64,000 nt of DNA from Bimuria novae-zelandiae CBS 107.79 (GCA_010015655.1 ML976697.1:153570-217569); one strand, 5' to 3'. Shown: positions 1 to 10,467, counted from the first letter of the stretch. The notes: generated from the sequence alone by a model not told the origin. Program-made: numbers and translations.

Positions 1-107
1 GCCTGCATGAACGGACTCACTGGGCTTGCACAGGTAGCAGTCAAGGTTTCCAGGAACTTTTGCATCGGCTCTGAGATACGGTCGTAGATCTGAGGAGGAT
101 CAGCCAT
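1..107 (-). CDS. 5' end of a gene running off the left edge, possibly a TauD/TfdA-like dioxygenase
   Basis: An ATG at 107-105 opens a minus-strand frame that stays open for 35 codons to the window edge. The stretch uses CAG, CAA and GCA codons freely, so it has escaped RIP. The residues YDRISEPMQKFLETLTAT resemble a segment of fungal TauD/TfdA alpha-ketoglutarate-dependent dioxygenases (Tyr-Asp-Arg-Leu-Ser, then Phe-Leu-Glu-x-Leu-Thr-Ala). In that family the segment lies inside the protein, so the ATG could be internal to an exon. A CTAAC branch-site-like motif and a TTCAG acceptor-like site lie upstream on this strand, but an in-frame TAG sits three codons before the ATG. The identification rests on a short match and is tentative. 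Confidence 0.4.
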   Translation of the reverse strand, partial: MADPPQIYDRISEPMQKFLETLTATCASPVSPFMQ

Positions 108-640
108 AACGTCCTACATATGCAGAAGATTCCGCATGTATACATACATCATATCCTGAAGCAAAGAGTGTGTCTATAAAATGAGTTAGTGCCCCACAGG
201 CCTTTCCTTCCCCATTAGGGACTAGATAAGTGCTGATCAGACCCTTTTACGTATATATAGATTAATATTTTTAGAATCGTAAAAACTAAATCCTAATTTT
301 CTGTTTTTAATTTCCGCATGCTAGAATCGCTATAACTAGTATTTAAGGCAACACTCCCCGCCGAAAATAAAAACTTTAATTTGGCCCTTCAACAGATCAA
401 GAAAAGCGAAACTTAATTATAAATATAGAAACTTTAGGAACCTTAATTTATATTATGCTTAATCTATTATTAAGGATAACGACTATGCATGGTAATTTTC
501 TAAGAGAAGTCTAACTACACTTACACTTGCTCTTAAATATTTGCTAACGCTACCTCTATAGAGATTACGTCGCGAGTTAACTTGTTAAATATCTTGGCGG
601 CTATCGCGAGAGTCCTACAAGCCATCACATATCCCTTTAC
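108..640. other. AT-rich spacer without a recognisable gene
   Basis: From about 230 the sequence turns AT-rich with many TA steps and stop codons in all frames, like RIP-affected DNA elsewhere in the window. The part at 108-230 is less mutated and may hold intron or 5' untranslated sequence of the left-edge gene. Nothing else is recognisable. Confidence 0.5.
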
Positions 641-941
641 ATTTGGACCTGTAGAATCGCCGTTGCGGTCGTCGCAGGCACAGCCAGCAAACCGATAAGC
701 TAGCTCCACAACACGATGAGTCCATCAAAAGCAGCAACAGTCGTTTGATTGCGTCGGCGATACGATGGCGACGACGGAGCTCAAATACCGCTCCAGCACT
801 GTCACAACACAACATGCAATCACTGATGGGTTCCATGATCAGCCCATCGCCAGCCGACAGTATTTGCGACGGATCGCGTTGACGAACCCTCGGGCTAGTC
901 GACATCACCTCTCTCACAGACCACCTCACAGACAGGGCATG

Positions 942-1235
942 CTAACATTGGTGACATAGAATAATGCAGATGAACAGACAACATCGTCCACTGTTACCCC
1001 TGCCCATGTCGAAGTTGTTATTGGCCCCTCGAAACATGCGAAAGGTTAGGCCAGCTGTCCCCTCAACTCGGCTTATTCTCTGACTCCCATCTACCCCTGT
1101 GTGTATGCCGTGCTTTGAGGCCTTATCGTGATCTGTAACGGTAATGGTCTTCTGGTAGTATGCATCCATCTGCCCCCATGCCGTATGATATATTCCCTCC
1201 GTCTTGTTTTTCCTTTTATGTCGCGAAGCTGCCCA
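942..1235 (-). pseudogene. Unidentified coding-like fragment
   Basis: On the minus strand a frame is open from an in-frame TAG at 1238-1236 down to a stop at 944-942. Its composition is protein-like and unmutated by RIP. Around residues 15-85 it is rich in Gly, Asn, Asp and aromatic residues, with the stretches MDAYYQKTITVTDHDK and FRMFRGANNNFDMGRGNSG. I do not recognise the family. A second coding-like frame lies upstream on the same strand (1675-1355), so the two may be exons or broken pieces of one gene. No clear intron could be placed between them. A Met at 1169-1167 is the first in-frame ATG but probably not the true start. Confidence 0.3.
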
Positions 1236-1354
1236 CTAACTTAGTGCCTACGTAGCCGAATTTTGTGGTGTAATCCGCTGAGCGCAGCGGCAGCAGCGTT
1301 TTGTCGTGACGCAACTCTACAAAGAGCAAAGCTCGCCTGAGCGCGCCATCAGAT

Positions 1355-1675
1355 CTACTTAGGCGTGAGAGTATTCTCACGGATAATCACGGATCCTGTG
1401 GCAATGAGGTCTGTTGCTTCGCTCGCTAGCGCGTTAGGTGAGTAGCTCTTATTAATATCGCCGCCGAAACCGAGGTGACTAAAACCAACACCATCGTAAC
1501 GTCCATTCCACTGTCTTTGAAATGATTGAAATAAAAGTCCAAAAGTAATAGTAGAGGCTATTGCAGTCCTAAGCTGCCACACCAATATAATCGTAACTGT
1601 ACAGGGCGGTTTTGAGTGCACGGGCAATTTCTGCATGGATTTCCAGTGATCACGGGCCAATTCTGTAGGAAACAA
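1355..1675 (-). pseudogene. Unidentified coding-like fragment, possibly upstream exon of the 942-1235 frame
   Basis: A 106-codon minus-strand frame runs from an ATG at 1675. The last 50 residues look protein-like, with the segments WNGRYDGVGFSHLGFGG and NALASEATDLIATGSVII. The first half is less convincing and could be intron or upstream sequence. It lies on the same strand as the fragment at 942-1235, about 120 bp away, and the two are similarly free of RIP-type change. No family is recognised, and no signal peptide or membrane segment stands out. Confidence 0.25.
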
Positions 1676-2084
1676 AAGAGGGGTGCGGCGTTATGGACCG
1701 CACGGAATTACTGTGCACGGGTTGACTCGACGCGCGGGCGATTGTGCTACGGTCGATATGGCTGTGTGGGTGAATGGAATACACAGAGGATTTGTCCCCA
1801 CGGGCTGATCGTGGAGTGCGGGCGCCTCAGATCTAGGGGCTGGTTAACCGTGTCTCCAAATTCACTAGGTGGGAATGGCCCCCAGCATAGCCCTGGTCCG
1901 CGTGTAGGCATCCCGCGCGGGAAACTGGTCCACAGAACGACCCTTTATATTCGATTCCTGGTTTCGATAAGCCATATCACGAATAATCGCTAGGATTAAA
2001 GAGAAGATGAATACGATATTTAACTTTTAAGATTGACATTTCTACAATCGAGTCTATTTGTGTGCATAATCGAGAGGTTTCCCT

Positions 2085-2220
2085 TTCCTATTAACAGGAG
2101 ACTTAGCAAGGAAACCGTTCTTTAAATCTCTTTAGCGTTAATCAGATTCAGGGATACTGCAAAGACCACCTAGCTAAAAGAGCAAATCTGAATGGTGAAA
2201 CGAGCAACGGTTAATAGGAA
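2085..2220. repeat. 11-bp inverted repeat, 136 bp end to end
   Basis: TTCCTATTAAC at 2085-2095 is matched by its exact reverse complement at 2210-2220. A second short inverted pair (GGTTTCC at 2077-2083, GGAAACC at 2110-2116) overlaps the left arm. This could be a small MITE-like relic or chance in AT-rich DNA; no target duplication was found. Confidence 0.3.
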
Positions 2221-2223
2221 ATT

Positions 2224-2265
2224 GAAAATTGAAAACGGAAAACGGAAAACGGAAAACGGAAAATT
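2224..2265. repeat. Short tandem repeat, 7-bp unit, six copies
   Basis: Six consecutive 7-mers are seen: GAAAATT, four copies of GAAAACG, then GAAAATT. It lies 24 bp before the start of the hypothetical frame at 2290. Confidence 0.85.
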
Positions 2266-2289
2266 AACGTCCCTCCCTGTGTAGCGAGA

Positions 2290-2694
2290 ATGACGTTGGT
2301 GGTCGCATTGCAATTGGACACCAAGTTTCCGGGGAATCAGGGCCTAGACGCGGCGACTGTGCAATCCCTCTCCTCTATGATAACGATCACTTCGCCCACA
2401 AGGCTCAAAATGCAGCGCATCCATTTCTATTCACCACTTATCCTCGCCACGACAGAGTGCATCAACACATCGCTGCGCGACTCTACGAACCCTGGTAACG
2501 ACGCTGAGGCCCCCTTTTCGCACCTGCGTCCGCGCAAGCGTCGCCGACTCGAAATGCCCTTGTCCCATGGATCGACCACGCCGACACAGCCCCGCGTTGA
2601 CCATGATGAGCCCATTACGCGCACCCAAAGCACGTCGGTGGTGGAAAGCATAACGAGCGTGACAAGCCTGACGGAGAAGGCGACGCTCATTTAG
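2290..2694 (+). CDS. Hypothetical protein, 134 codons, no family recognised
   Basis: A plus-strand ATG opens a 134-codon frame with normal GC content and no RIP-type bias. The predicted protein is low in hydrophobic clusters and rich in Ser and Thr. It carries a basic RPRKRRRLE stretch near residue 80 that resembles a nuclear localisation signal. The last 40 residues are Thr/Ser/Val-rich and probably disordered. The opposite strand is also open over 80-100 codons, so coding on either strand is unproven. It may equally be a fragment of a longer broken gene. Confidence 0.25.
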   Translation: MTLVVALQLDTKFPGNQGLDAATVQSLSSMITITSPTRLKMQRIHFYSPLILATTECINTSLRDSTNPGNDAEAPFSHLRPRKRRRLEMPLSHGSTTPTQPRVDHDEPITRTQSTSVVESITSVTSLTEKATLI

Positions 2695-2699
2695 GTAGC

Positions 2700-3170
2700 G
2701 AGACGCCGGAATCAATCTCCTAAACGGCACACGAACTAACTAGAGATCACAAACGTGTCAACTCGAGGAAGGAGATGGTAGCATTGCAATTCTCGTTATC
2801 TGTCCTGATTCTGATGACGCAGTACCTTAGTCCCGAAGAAGAAACTAATTAACCTGCACGTTGACCTCAGCGTCCTTGTGCAGCTTCACGTATCGTGGTA
2901 GATGCTGATTGGCCAAAGGTTGGCGGGGTAGTAGACGATCGTTGCCAATAATGTTTCGGATATAAGGTGTATGGAGTACTCTACATTCCTTTGCTCGTTC
3001 TCGTTCTGTTGTCACAGCGAACGTTTCCTTACAAACCTGCATCGAACTTATAGATGGTCTTAACGATGGCGAAGATAGAGAATAAGAATTTTAGTCATCC
3101 AGCGGACGCAATAGCGTCCGGATAATTTTTAAGGATGCGAACGCTAAAGAAAGCTTAAAAGTTGGGTTGC
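2700..3170. other. Spacer with no confident gene
   Basis: A 65-codon minus-strand frame (3042-2845) exists but shows no recognisable motif. From about 3,050 the sequence becomes coding-like on the plus strand and leads into the BTB pseudogene. Nothing else is seen. Confidence 0.4.
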
Positions 3171-4374
3171 GCCGTAGAAGGGGACAGAGCTATCGAGGTT
3201 GCACCTACAGCCAATCCTGAACCTTCGACAGCAGAACCCGAAGCTACAGCAATTCTAAAGCCTCACGTGGAACAGATTCCTCTGTCGTAAGCTAACCCAA
3301 GGTGTTGAAGAGGGCTTAGCTGACTCGTGCTAATTATCAATCATGTAGTCCCTACGCTAGAAACCCCATCACGATCAATATTGGCCCAGCGCCAGTTATG
3401 TACTACGTTCCATGGCATCTTCTTAAATCCACAAATTGGTCTACGGTTCCTGCTGGCAGGGAGATCCGCTTGCCTACGATGAGTGCAGATACGGGACATA
3501 TCCTTGTTCATTACCTCTACACAGGCACGTACCAAACGCTTGATTCGAAGATCAGTGGTATCGCACAGCAGCCGCAGCTCGCTCTAAAACAAGCGCTTCT
3601 GGTATACAGGGTGTCGGTGACCCATACGCTGGATGGACTGGAGCAATTAGCAAGGCAACAGATCGAAGAGCATAGCGCTTCTATAGATCTAAAGACAATT
3701 GTCAATATCACCAGCAGCAAATTGCCGAAGAAGACTGAGCCCAGTGGCTAGCTCCAAGCATACCTGAAAGACAAGACACAAAAGGCTTTCGAGAAGGACC
3801 ACACCGTGTTTGCAGACGATGCCTTCTGTGCAAGTCTATGTAAAAAAAGTAAGCTGAACGATTATGTGATGTGCCACGTGGTTAAGCTTTTGAGCGAGAA
3901 GTTGACCCAAGCGCTGGCGGGGAAGGGGAATAATACTGACGAACTGGATGAGATTCCACGTCCGCAGCCAGTACCAGAGGAGATTGTTGCCGACAAAGAC
4001 CGTTTGGAGGAGAAGGAGAAAGCGCGACTTGAAGAGGAAGAAGCAGAGGCGGCTGTGCTTGCCCAGCATGGCTATGTCGGCGACGACCCATCCCCAGCTC
4101 CTGATGTCAGTGAGGAGATTGTTGTCGACAAGACCTGTTTGATGGCTTAAGCAAGCTTCGGAGGAAGAAGCTGGAAAAGAAAATAAAGGAGGAGAAGGAG
4201 AAAGCGCGACTTAAAGAGGAAAAAGCAGAGGCGGCTGTACTTGCCCAGCATGGCTATGTCGGCGACGACCCACCCCCAGCTCATAATGTTAGTAAAGAGC
4301 TAGGTCCTGTTGAAGAACTCGAGGCTTGCTGGGAAGCTTCAGCCCCGGCTCCTGATGTCTACGTGTTGGGATAG
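3171..4374 (+). pseudogene. BTB/POZ-domain protein, broken by one stop and two frame changes
   Basis: Plus-strand coding sequence is spread over three frames. 3171-3287 encodes an acidic Pro/Glu-rich N-terminus. About 3317-3748 encodes a BTB/POZ domain; the segment EIRLP followed by GHILVHYLYTGTYQTL matches the conserved core of fungal BTB proteins. A TAG at 3749-3751 interrupts the frame, which continues with recognisable coding (LKDKTQKAF, then a Cys-rich stretch) to 4137. A further frame change near 4138 moves coding into a Lys/Glu-rich tail that ends at a TAG at 4372. BTB domains mediate dimerisation and often recruit proteins to cullin-3 ligases; which role applied here is unknown. The break at 3749 could be Gln or Trp changed by RIP, but the locus is otherwise little mutated. 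Confidence 0.6.
4009..4294 (+). repeat. Duplicated Lys/Glu-rich segment in the BTB gene tail
   Basis: About 104 bp at 4009-4112 recur with few changes at 4191-4294, an offset of 182 bp. Both copies encode EKEKARL, then AEAAVLAQHGYVGDDP. The duplication explains the long charged tail and may have helped cause the frame change between the copies. Confidence 0.75.
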
Positions 4375-4379
4375 GCCTA

Positions 4380-4760
4380 TATATACTACCCTATGCCCGA
4401 CAACAGCTGTTACTATATCGTTATGCGGCTGCGCGCGAAATATGGCGGGATTTGATGGAAGTAGAAGGGTACGCATGCTTAGTTAGGCTAGCGCGAAGTA
4501 GGAGACGCTAGTAAGGCAGGAGACATTTTTCTTCTCGTGCCTGTCAGGAACTAGTACTATTCTAGAGATAAATATAGATTGGCTTGAGTTATTAGGAACA
4601 CAATTGTACAATATTCTAATTAACTTAGCACAACGAACTCTTTTATTCTTACTAGACGTGAGCCTCCAGAGATCCCGGCTAGTAAGCACCTTTCTAATTG
4701 GCCTTCCGCTTAGAATAACCCATGTGCAGAAACCGGAAACCGATAATTACCAGTTATAAC
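4380..4760. other. Spacer without a recognisable gene
   Basis: Mixed composition, turning AT-rich after 4,540. A 68-codon minus-strand frame at 4689-4483 has no recognisable motif. No promoter or repeat is evident. Confidence 0.4.
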
Positions 4761-4761
4761 T

Positions 4762-4964
4762 TATCGCGGTGAGTAGAGCGCTGAACGAACAGTACGCAGT
4801 GGAAAAGATTGTTGGATTGAACTAAGGTTGTACTATATAGGAGATATAGAAGGTGTAGGTGCTTAGGCACAAATAACGCTAGTCCTAACTAGATAAAAGG
4901 GGCGGCGTAATTACGCCATGAAAGGGGCAGCCATCTTATCTAGTAAGAGCCATAAACCGTGACA
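4762..4964 (+). mobile_element. Solo-LTR-like copy related to the solo LTR at 45570-45782
   Basis: The 203-bp stretch starts TATCGCGGTGAG and ends AACCGTGACA, and it aligns along its length with the 213-bp solo LTR at 45570-45782 (TGTCGCGGTGGG to AACCGTCACA). Shared internal blocks include CGCAG before AAAAGATT, and AACCATCTCATC or its variant followed by GAGTAAGAGCCAT or TAGTAAGAGCCAT. The 5-bp flanks (TAACT and CTACT) agree at only three positions, so the insertion is old or its ends have drifted. No internal retrotransposon sequence adjoins it. Confidence 0.6.
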
Positions 4965-5038
4965 CTACTGTACGTCGCGCGGGGTAAGCGGTGCTTCGCC
5001 AAGGGTTGCTGGGGAAATGCCGTTACGACGCAGCGTGG

Positions 5039-5332
5039 CTAAATGTGTCGGCCCCGATGATTAACAACTGGACTGGACCCGCGGGAGCTGCTGTCCTCCA
5101 TGTCGCATGGCGAGGTGTCGCGCCGGCGCTTCAATAGGCGTGGAGGCGCAGCTGCCAACGATTCTGAGAGCGATAGTGGGCGGTGCGGCGATACGGTGTC
5201 AGGAGAGTCGCAAAGACAGCGTCGGATTCGGCCCGGGGAGGAGGAAAGGAACATCGACGCCATGGTGAGGTCTACGTGCTTTCTTCTCCGGGTGCGGAGG
5301 AGCTGCTGACCGGAATACCTATTAAACGTCAC
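5039..5332 (-). CDS. Hypothetical Ser/Arg-rich protein, low confidence
   Basis: A minus-strand frame of 97 codons from an ATG at 5332 lies in a GC-rich island that has escaped RIP. The product is rich in Ser, Pro and Arg with basic clusters (TRRRK, LKRRRD) and no hydrophobic segment, typical of disordered nuclear proteins. A second Met at about residue 24 is an alternative start. The opposite strand carries a 69-codon open frame over the same bases, so the coding strand is uncertain. It may be a fragment of a longer gene whose other parts were lost in the AT-rich flank. Confidence 0.25.
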   Translation of the reverse strand: MTFNRYSGQQLLRTRRRKHVDLTMASMFLSSSPGRIRRCLCDSPDTVSPHRPLSLSESLAAAPPRLLKRRRDTSPCDMEDSSSRGSSPVVNHRGRHI

Positions 5333-5339
5333 ACTTAAT

Positions 5340-5840
5340 AGCTTGCTAAGCTAGAGAACTATAGTTTTTATTACACGACGAAGGATAGTTTGCTTACTCT
5401 TTAGCTTCTTAATTTGGTTCTGGAAAAAGTTCCTTTACCACTTGTACGATGCAGGCGCAGAATTAATCTCTTGTATATCCGCGTCGGATAGCTTGCTAAC
5501 GAAGATTGGTGAAAATATATTTTCTGTGGACTAAAGTCGGCTTCACTAGCATATTAATGGCAGACGCCGTGTACATCTAATGCATGCCTTATAAAATGTC
5601 CTATCCTATTTAGCTTCTTAGAACAGGAAAGGTGACGGCATTTAAACTTACCTTAATACTAAGAGTCCTTAAAATATACTATAATATACTTTTTAAGAAT
5701 ATCTTTCCGTGGTATATAGCGTATGCGCCGTTTATACAAGAGCTCCTCTTAACCTATATAAAGAAGATATATAAGGTGTAGAAGTGTCAGATTGGAAGGG
5801 TAATCTGATAAGATGAAAAGATGATAATTAATTGAGATGA
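5340..5840. other. AT-rich RIP-type spacer
   Basis: TA-rich sequence with stops in all frames and no recognisable coding or repeat structure. Confidence 0.5.
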
Positions 5841-5929
5841 ATTGAGGTATGAATTGTGTGTGTTGAATTCTCTGTGTCTAAGAGGTCTGGGACTCTGCCT
5901 TTTATCTTTGGGTTGCCTGCCTAGATATC

Positions 5930-6153
5930 CCTTGCTTCATCCTTGCTTCATTCCTTGCGTTATTCCTTGCGCGTTGAGCGAGGGCGGAATGCGAGGGCGG
6001 AATGCAAGGGCGGAATGCAAGGGCGTAAGTGCGCTAGCCTCCTTGCATATGCAAAGGACCATGTGGTCGGACACACCCCCTCAGCATAGGCGGAATGTAC
6101 GGGCGTAGGTGCGCCAGCCTCCTTGCAGATGCAAAGGGCCATGTAATCGGACA
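5930..6153. repeat. GC-rich minisatellite cluster with 12-13-bp and about 66-bp units
   Basis: The left part repeats CCTTGCTTCATT-like 11-12-mers. Next come about four 13-mers of the type GCAAGGGCGGAAT. A larger unit of about 66 bp, containing GCGGAATG, GCGCTAGCCTCCTTGCA and GGACCATGTGGTCGGACA or close variants, then occurs twice in tandem. The left 12-mers are roughly the reverse complement of the 13-mers, so the block could fold back on itself. It is unmutated although AT-rich RIP-type DNA lies on both sides. Confidence 0.7.
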
Positions 6154-8385
6154 AGAAGGATTATTAGGTATAGTTAATAAAACTATATATTAGTAACTCT
6201 TTTGCTTCTAAATATAGTAGGCTTAACCCTTTTAAATTTAATATTTAGCCCTATAGACTTATTTATAGGCCCACCTGCTCTTAAGGATAACACTAAATTT
6301 TTTTTTAAATCTATCTTTTATTTATAAGCCTTTAGGCGGGGGGTTTCTTAGAGGCGGTATAGTTAAGCTAGAGTGTAAATATATTAAACGCGAGCTAGAT
6401 CGTTCTTAAATAGCTTAAAAAGCATGTTAGCTATAATAAAATACTTTTAAAGCTTAAATTCTAGAGTTAGTAAAGTAAAAATCTTAGTTTTAGATTTCTT
6501 ACTAAGCTACTCCTTAATCTTAATAGTATTAATTAAGTTATAAAATATTTAGATTAGCCCTTTTAGGCGCTTTTTACGTAACTTCTTTATAGTGCTACTA
6601 ATCTTATAGCTAGTTAACTTATAGTCTGCGTAAAGTAAAGTTCCTTAAGCCTATATAAGTAGCTAAAATCCTTATCTATATAGCTTGCGCTTAGAATTAT
6701 CCCTTTCCTTATAAAGTACTATAAGTAGCGGGTAGTTATACACCTCTTCTTATTACTTATTATTTAGTTTAACTAGTAGACGCTAATCTCGTAATAAGCC
6801 TATTTTAGTAATAGACTAAACTAGGTCCTTTTAAAAAGGTATACTAAAATAAATTAATTAAAAGTTGCGTGCGATATACGTTAGCGTATAATATTTTTTA
6901 TAAGTTATACTACTATAACCTATAGTTAAGTTTTAGTTAGTAGTAGAAAGAGCCTCTAGCAACGTCTATTAGCTTTAGTATAAAAAACTAAGTTATTTAT
7001 AAAAGTTACTTACTATTAATATTATCCCTAAAAGCTTATTATAGCTAGTAAAACTAAACATTTTCTTTAAATCCTGTAACGCGCCTTAGTTAGACGAAAA
7101 TGTCTTAATATTTTTAATAAAAGAACGATAATAGTAAAAGGGCATAATTACCTTTTACTATACTTTAAATATAATAGAAAAAAGGCTTATCTAGCTTACC
7201 CTCTTTTTATTTCATGCGGAGAACCTCGCGTTCTACTAGTATCTTAAGATTAAAGATTTACTAAATAGTAGAAAAACTATCGTGGAATATATCCTACCTA
7301 ATGCTAATAGCTAGTAAATGCGACACTATATAGTACGCAGGCAATCCCTTAAAGTAAAATATAAATTTGTTTTTAAAGGGCAAATGATAAGTTAATAAGG
7401 CACGATAATCTTTATAGTATAACTTATAGTATTCTATCTCTTTCCTTATTTTTAACGTGTACTAGGTTTACGTTTACTATAAAAATACTTTATCAAGGAT
7501 CTATAAAACTAGGGACCTTTATAAGTAATATATCCTTAAAGTAGAGCGCTTTATTACTTCTTTTATTACTTATACTTTTAATAAGTGCTTTTAGTCGTGT
7601 AGCGGTAGCTGCACTTAAGAGGAGGAGGGCCAAAATCTACACGCGAATAAAGCCGTGTAATAGCTTTTTATTATCTACCTAAAGAGCATGTAGGATGGTA
7701 AAGAGGTCCTAGACATACATGGCTAGCTTGTCCTTCTTTAACCTGTCTAGTTAGAGCTCTAGTAACCACTACGTTAGGTGAGGGATCGATTACTAATTAG
7801 GGGATTATAGGGCCTAACAAACTCTACAGATATCTTTAAAGACTTTATTGGCTATTATATAGCCTATAACCTAATTATAATATATGCTAGTTTATTTTTA
7901 ATAAGCTTCAATAGTACTTTGCTTCTTAATTTAGGAATACTCTATTTGCTATTCTAAATACGTCTTAAATATAGCTAGGTCGCATTTGCGTAGCTAGTTC
8001 TTTAGAGACAGCCTTGTCGCTTTTTAGACTATAAGGTAGTATTTTAGTATTATTAGTCTAAGTTATATAAATAACCTCTATAATACTTACCTTTTTTAAA
8101 ATTATCTTTTCGTCTTCTATAGTTTTATTATTTTATTAAAGTGTCTTAGTTTTGCTAAATCTTACTTTTAATAGTAGGCTATTTTCTCTAGTATTATAAT
8201 TACTTTAAAAGCTAGTAAATTCCGCTCTTTATCTTATTTTATATTTAAGCTAATGCTACTATTTTTATAACTATTAGTTTTTACATCTACTAATAATCTA
8301 GTATTTATATTTAAGGTTAAGTATATAACTAGTTCGAGATCTTCCTTGTAGACGAAGCTAGAACTATAGCCTAATAAAAGTATTA

Positions 8386-8433
8386 CCGTGCCTTGGCAGT
8401 CAGTGCACCACGTTAGTCAGTGCACCACCCCAC
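8386..8433 (+). repeat. Left terminal inverted repeat of the Fot1-like element
   Basis: 48 bp, identical in reverse complement to 10468-10515. It contains a direct repeat of AGTCAGTGCACCAC at 8398-8411 and 8415-8428, probably two transposase binding sites. Confidence 0.95.
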
Positions 8434-8480
8434 TATGTAACACTTTAACTTTAACGCGCCGTATCTCTACCAATATAAAT

Positions 8481-10430
8481 CCAATTAAAGCTGCGATTAC
8501 AGCAATTAAATTACAAGAGCTAGGAGAATATTTTTTATGTAGATAAGTTACGAAAGAACATAGTGTTATACATACTACGTTAATACGTAGGGACTAACAT
8601 ATCACGCAGGCGCGTGTAGCTACTAACTCTATATATTAAAATTTTAGCCTAGAATAAGAATTAGAGCTCTTATAATATATTAAACGCCTTACTAAGCGTG
8701 GCCTTCTACTTATATAGCAGATAATATAAAGCTTTACCTCTACTATTACTAAAAAGGAGGTTAGCTTATTATAGGTTAATTGCTTCGTTAGGCGTAACGC
8801 TAAATCCTTAATATCTTAATAGATAACTAGCATTAATAGTAACCGCTATAAAGCTAATTCCCTAGCTAAGTATAAACTCTTTTTTAATCTTCTATAGCAA
8901 AAGATGGAGCAGTATTAAATTAAGCCTTAGTATACGTACAATATGGACGAAAAAGGCATCCTACTTGGCATTACCTCCCGCTCAAAGAGGATCTTTGATA
9001 GGCCTCTGTATGAGAGCAAGGCTGTAAGGCAAGCTATCCAGGATGGCAGCCGTGAGTGGATATCGCTCATCGCCTGTATATGCGCCGACGGATCTGCCTT
9101 AGACCCAGGTCTCATCTATTAGGCCACCTCTATAAACATACAATTAAGTTAGGTTAAGGATCTTAATTCTGAACACTATTAGACCTTTATTATAGTATTA
9201 TAATTTAGCTAGTTAAGTAATTAAATACGCCTTATATAGCTATAGTAGGTGTTTAATTACCTTATAAAGGCTAAAGCTAAACAATTATATTAACTATTAA
9301 TTTTTAATAGTTATAGCTCTTATATTATTATAGATTTTATTAACTATTACGATTATAATAAGATCCTGTTAGCTATCTATCTACCCTATTTAACCTATAC
9401 GTTATAGCCTTTTAATATCTGCGTCTTTAAGCCTCTATTAACAGCGTATTTAAATAAGCTATTAGCCTTTCTATAAAACAGCCCAGGAATAGCCTCTATT
9501 GCTAAAAAAGACTTCTTTAGCCTATTCTAAAAAGCCTAGGTTAACACTATAAGGTAGCTATTAATCCTCTAGACCTTTAAAGGTACTAGCATTTCCCCCC
9601 TAGATCTAACAACTATCCTTAATAGATTTAATTAGACTTAGCCTCTTAAGTAATAATTATAAGAGAGCTTAACCTTAGTACTTAGCGCAATAGATTAGAG
9701 AAAGATTATTTAGTTACTAAAGGCTACTATTAATATAGGGGGTAATAATAAGGCTAAGAAGCTAAGATAAATAGTATACTTAATCTCTATATAAGCTTAG
9801 CTTGTAGAATATAAAAATTAAGGCCTATAAAAAGTCCTAGCTATCTAAAAGAGACGCTTAAAGCAAGGCAGGCCTCTACCTTTTAATTAGCCTTATAAGG
9901 ATTAAGGGGGACCTATTTTTTTTATTATCCTATAGCGTATAGCGGGCACGTAATTATTAATATAAAAAAAATACTAAAGCGCAGTAACTATAGCTTTAAA
10001 AAAGTTAGTAAATAGAGGCCTATTAGGCTAGCTAGTAGCTTAAAATAAGACTACTTTAGGAGAGGCGTGTTACTTAAGTAGCTACTAAAGATATACGCGT
10101 AAAATAAAGGGCTAATAAGGCTATAGAGTAACGCCTTAAGTAATAGGCCTATAAAATATAAAGGTAACCCTAGAACTGTATTAAATTATCTAAAAAAAAA
10201 AGTAATAAAAGAGTCTTAAAGCCTTTTAGTAAACTTATTAGGAAAAAATAGCCTTAGCGTAAGGCTATAAATATTAAAAAGGCCTTATTTATTATATCCG
10301 CCTTAAAGTCGCATAGTAGCTAAATAATTAGAATACTTAGTAAATATTAATAATTTAAGTAGCTAGTAATTATCTACAGGCCTAGGAGACCTTAACTCTA
10401 AAAAATCTCGTAATAATATTATTTATAGGT
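8481..10430 (+). pseudogene. Fot1/pogo DDE transposase
   Basis: The frame starts at 8481, where ATA stands in for an expected ATG (then Asn-Pro-Ile). The N-terminal CENP-B/Tc5-type helix-turn-helix region is degraded. At about 8,935-9,118 a clean stretch reads YNMDEKGILLGI, then SREWISLIACICADGSAL, diagnostic of the first catalytic Asp region of Fot1 transposases. The second catalytic region near 9,280-9,330 reads IFNSYSS where the family has FDGHxSH, so the catalytic Asp is replaced by Asn. After it comes NKILLAIYLPYLTYTL and then NICVFKPL, the family's third acidic region. The Lys/Gln-rich C-terminal tail runs to about 10,430. Stops are TAA/TAG throughout, consistent with RIP. The product would have cut and joined DNA at the inverted repeats. 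Confidence 0.88.
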
Positions 10431-10467
10431 GGCTTAGCAGCCTTATATTGCTAGTTAAGCGATTTTG

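Noticed and set aside
1616..1993. 125-codon plus-strand open frame
   Set aside because: Protein sequence looks unstructured and non-coding; it overlaps a more protein-like minus-strand frame and shows no motif.
4483..4689. 68-codon minus-strand frame
   Set aside because: AT-rich spacer with no motif and no coding bias.
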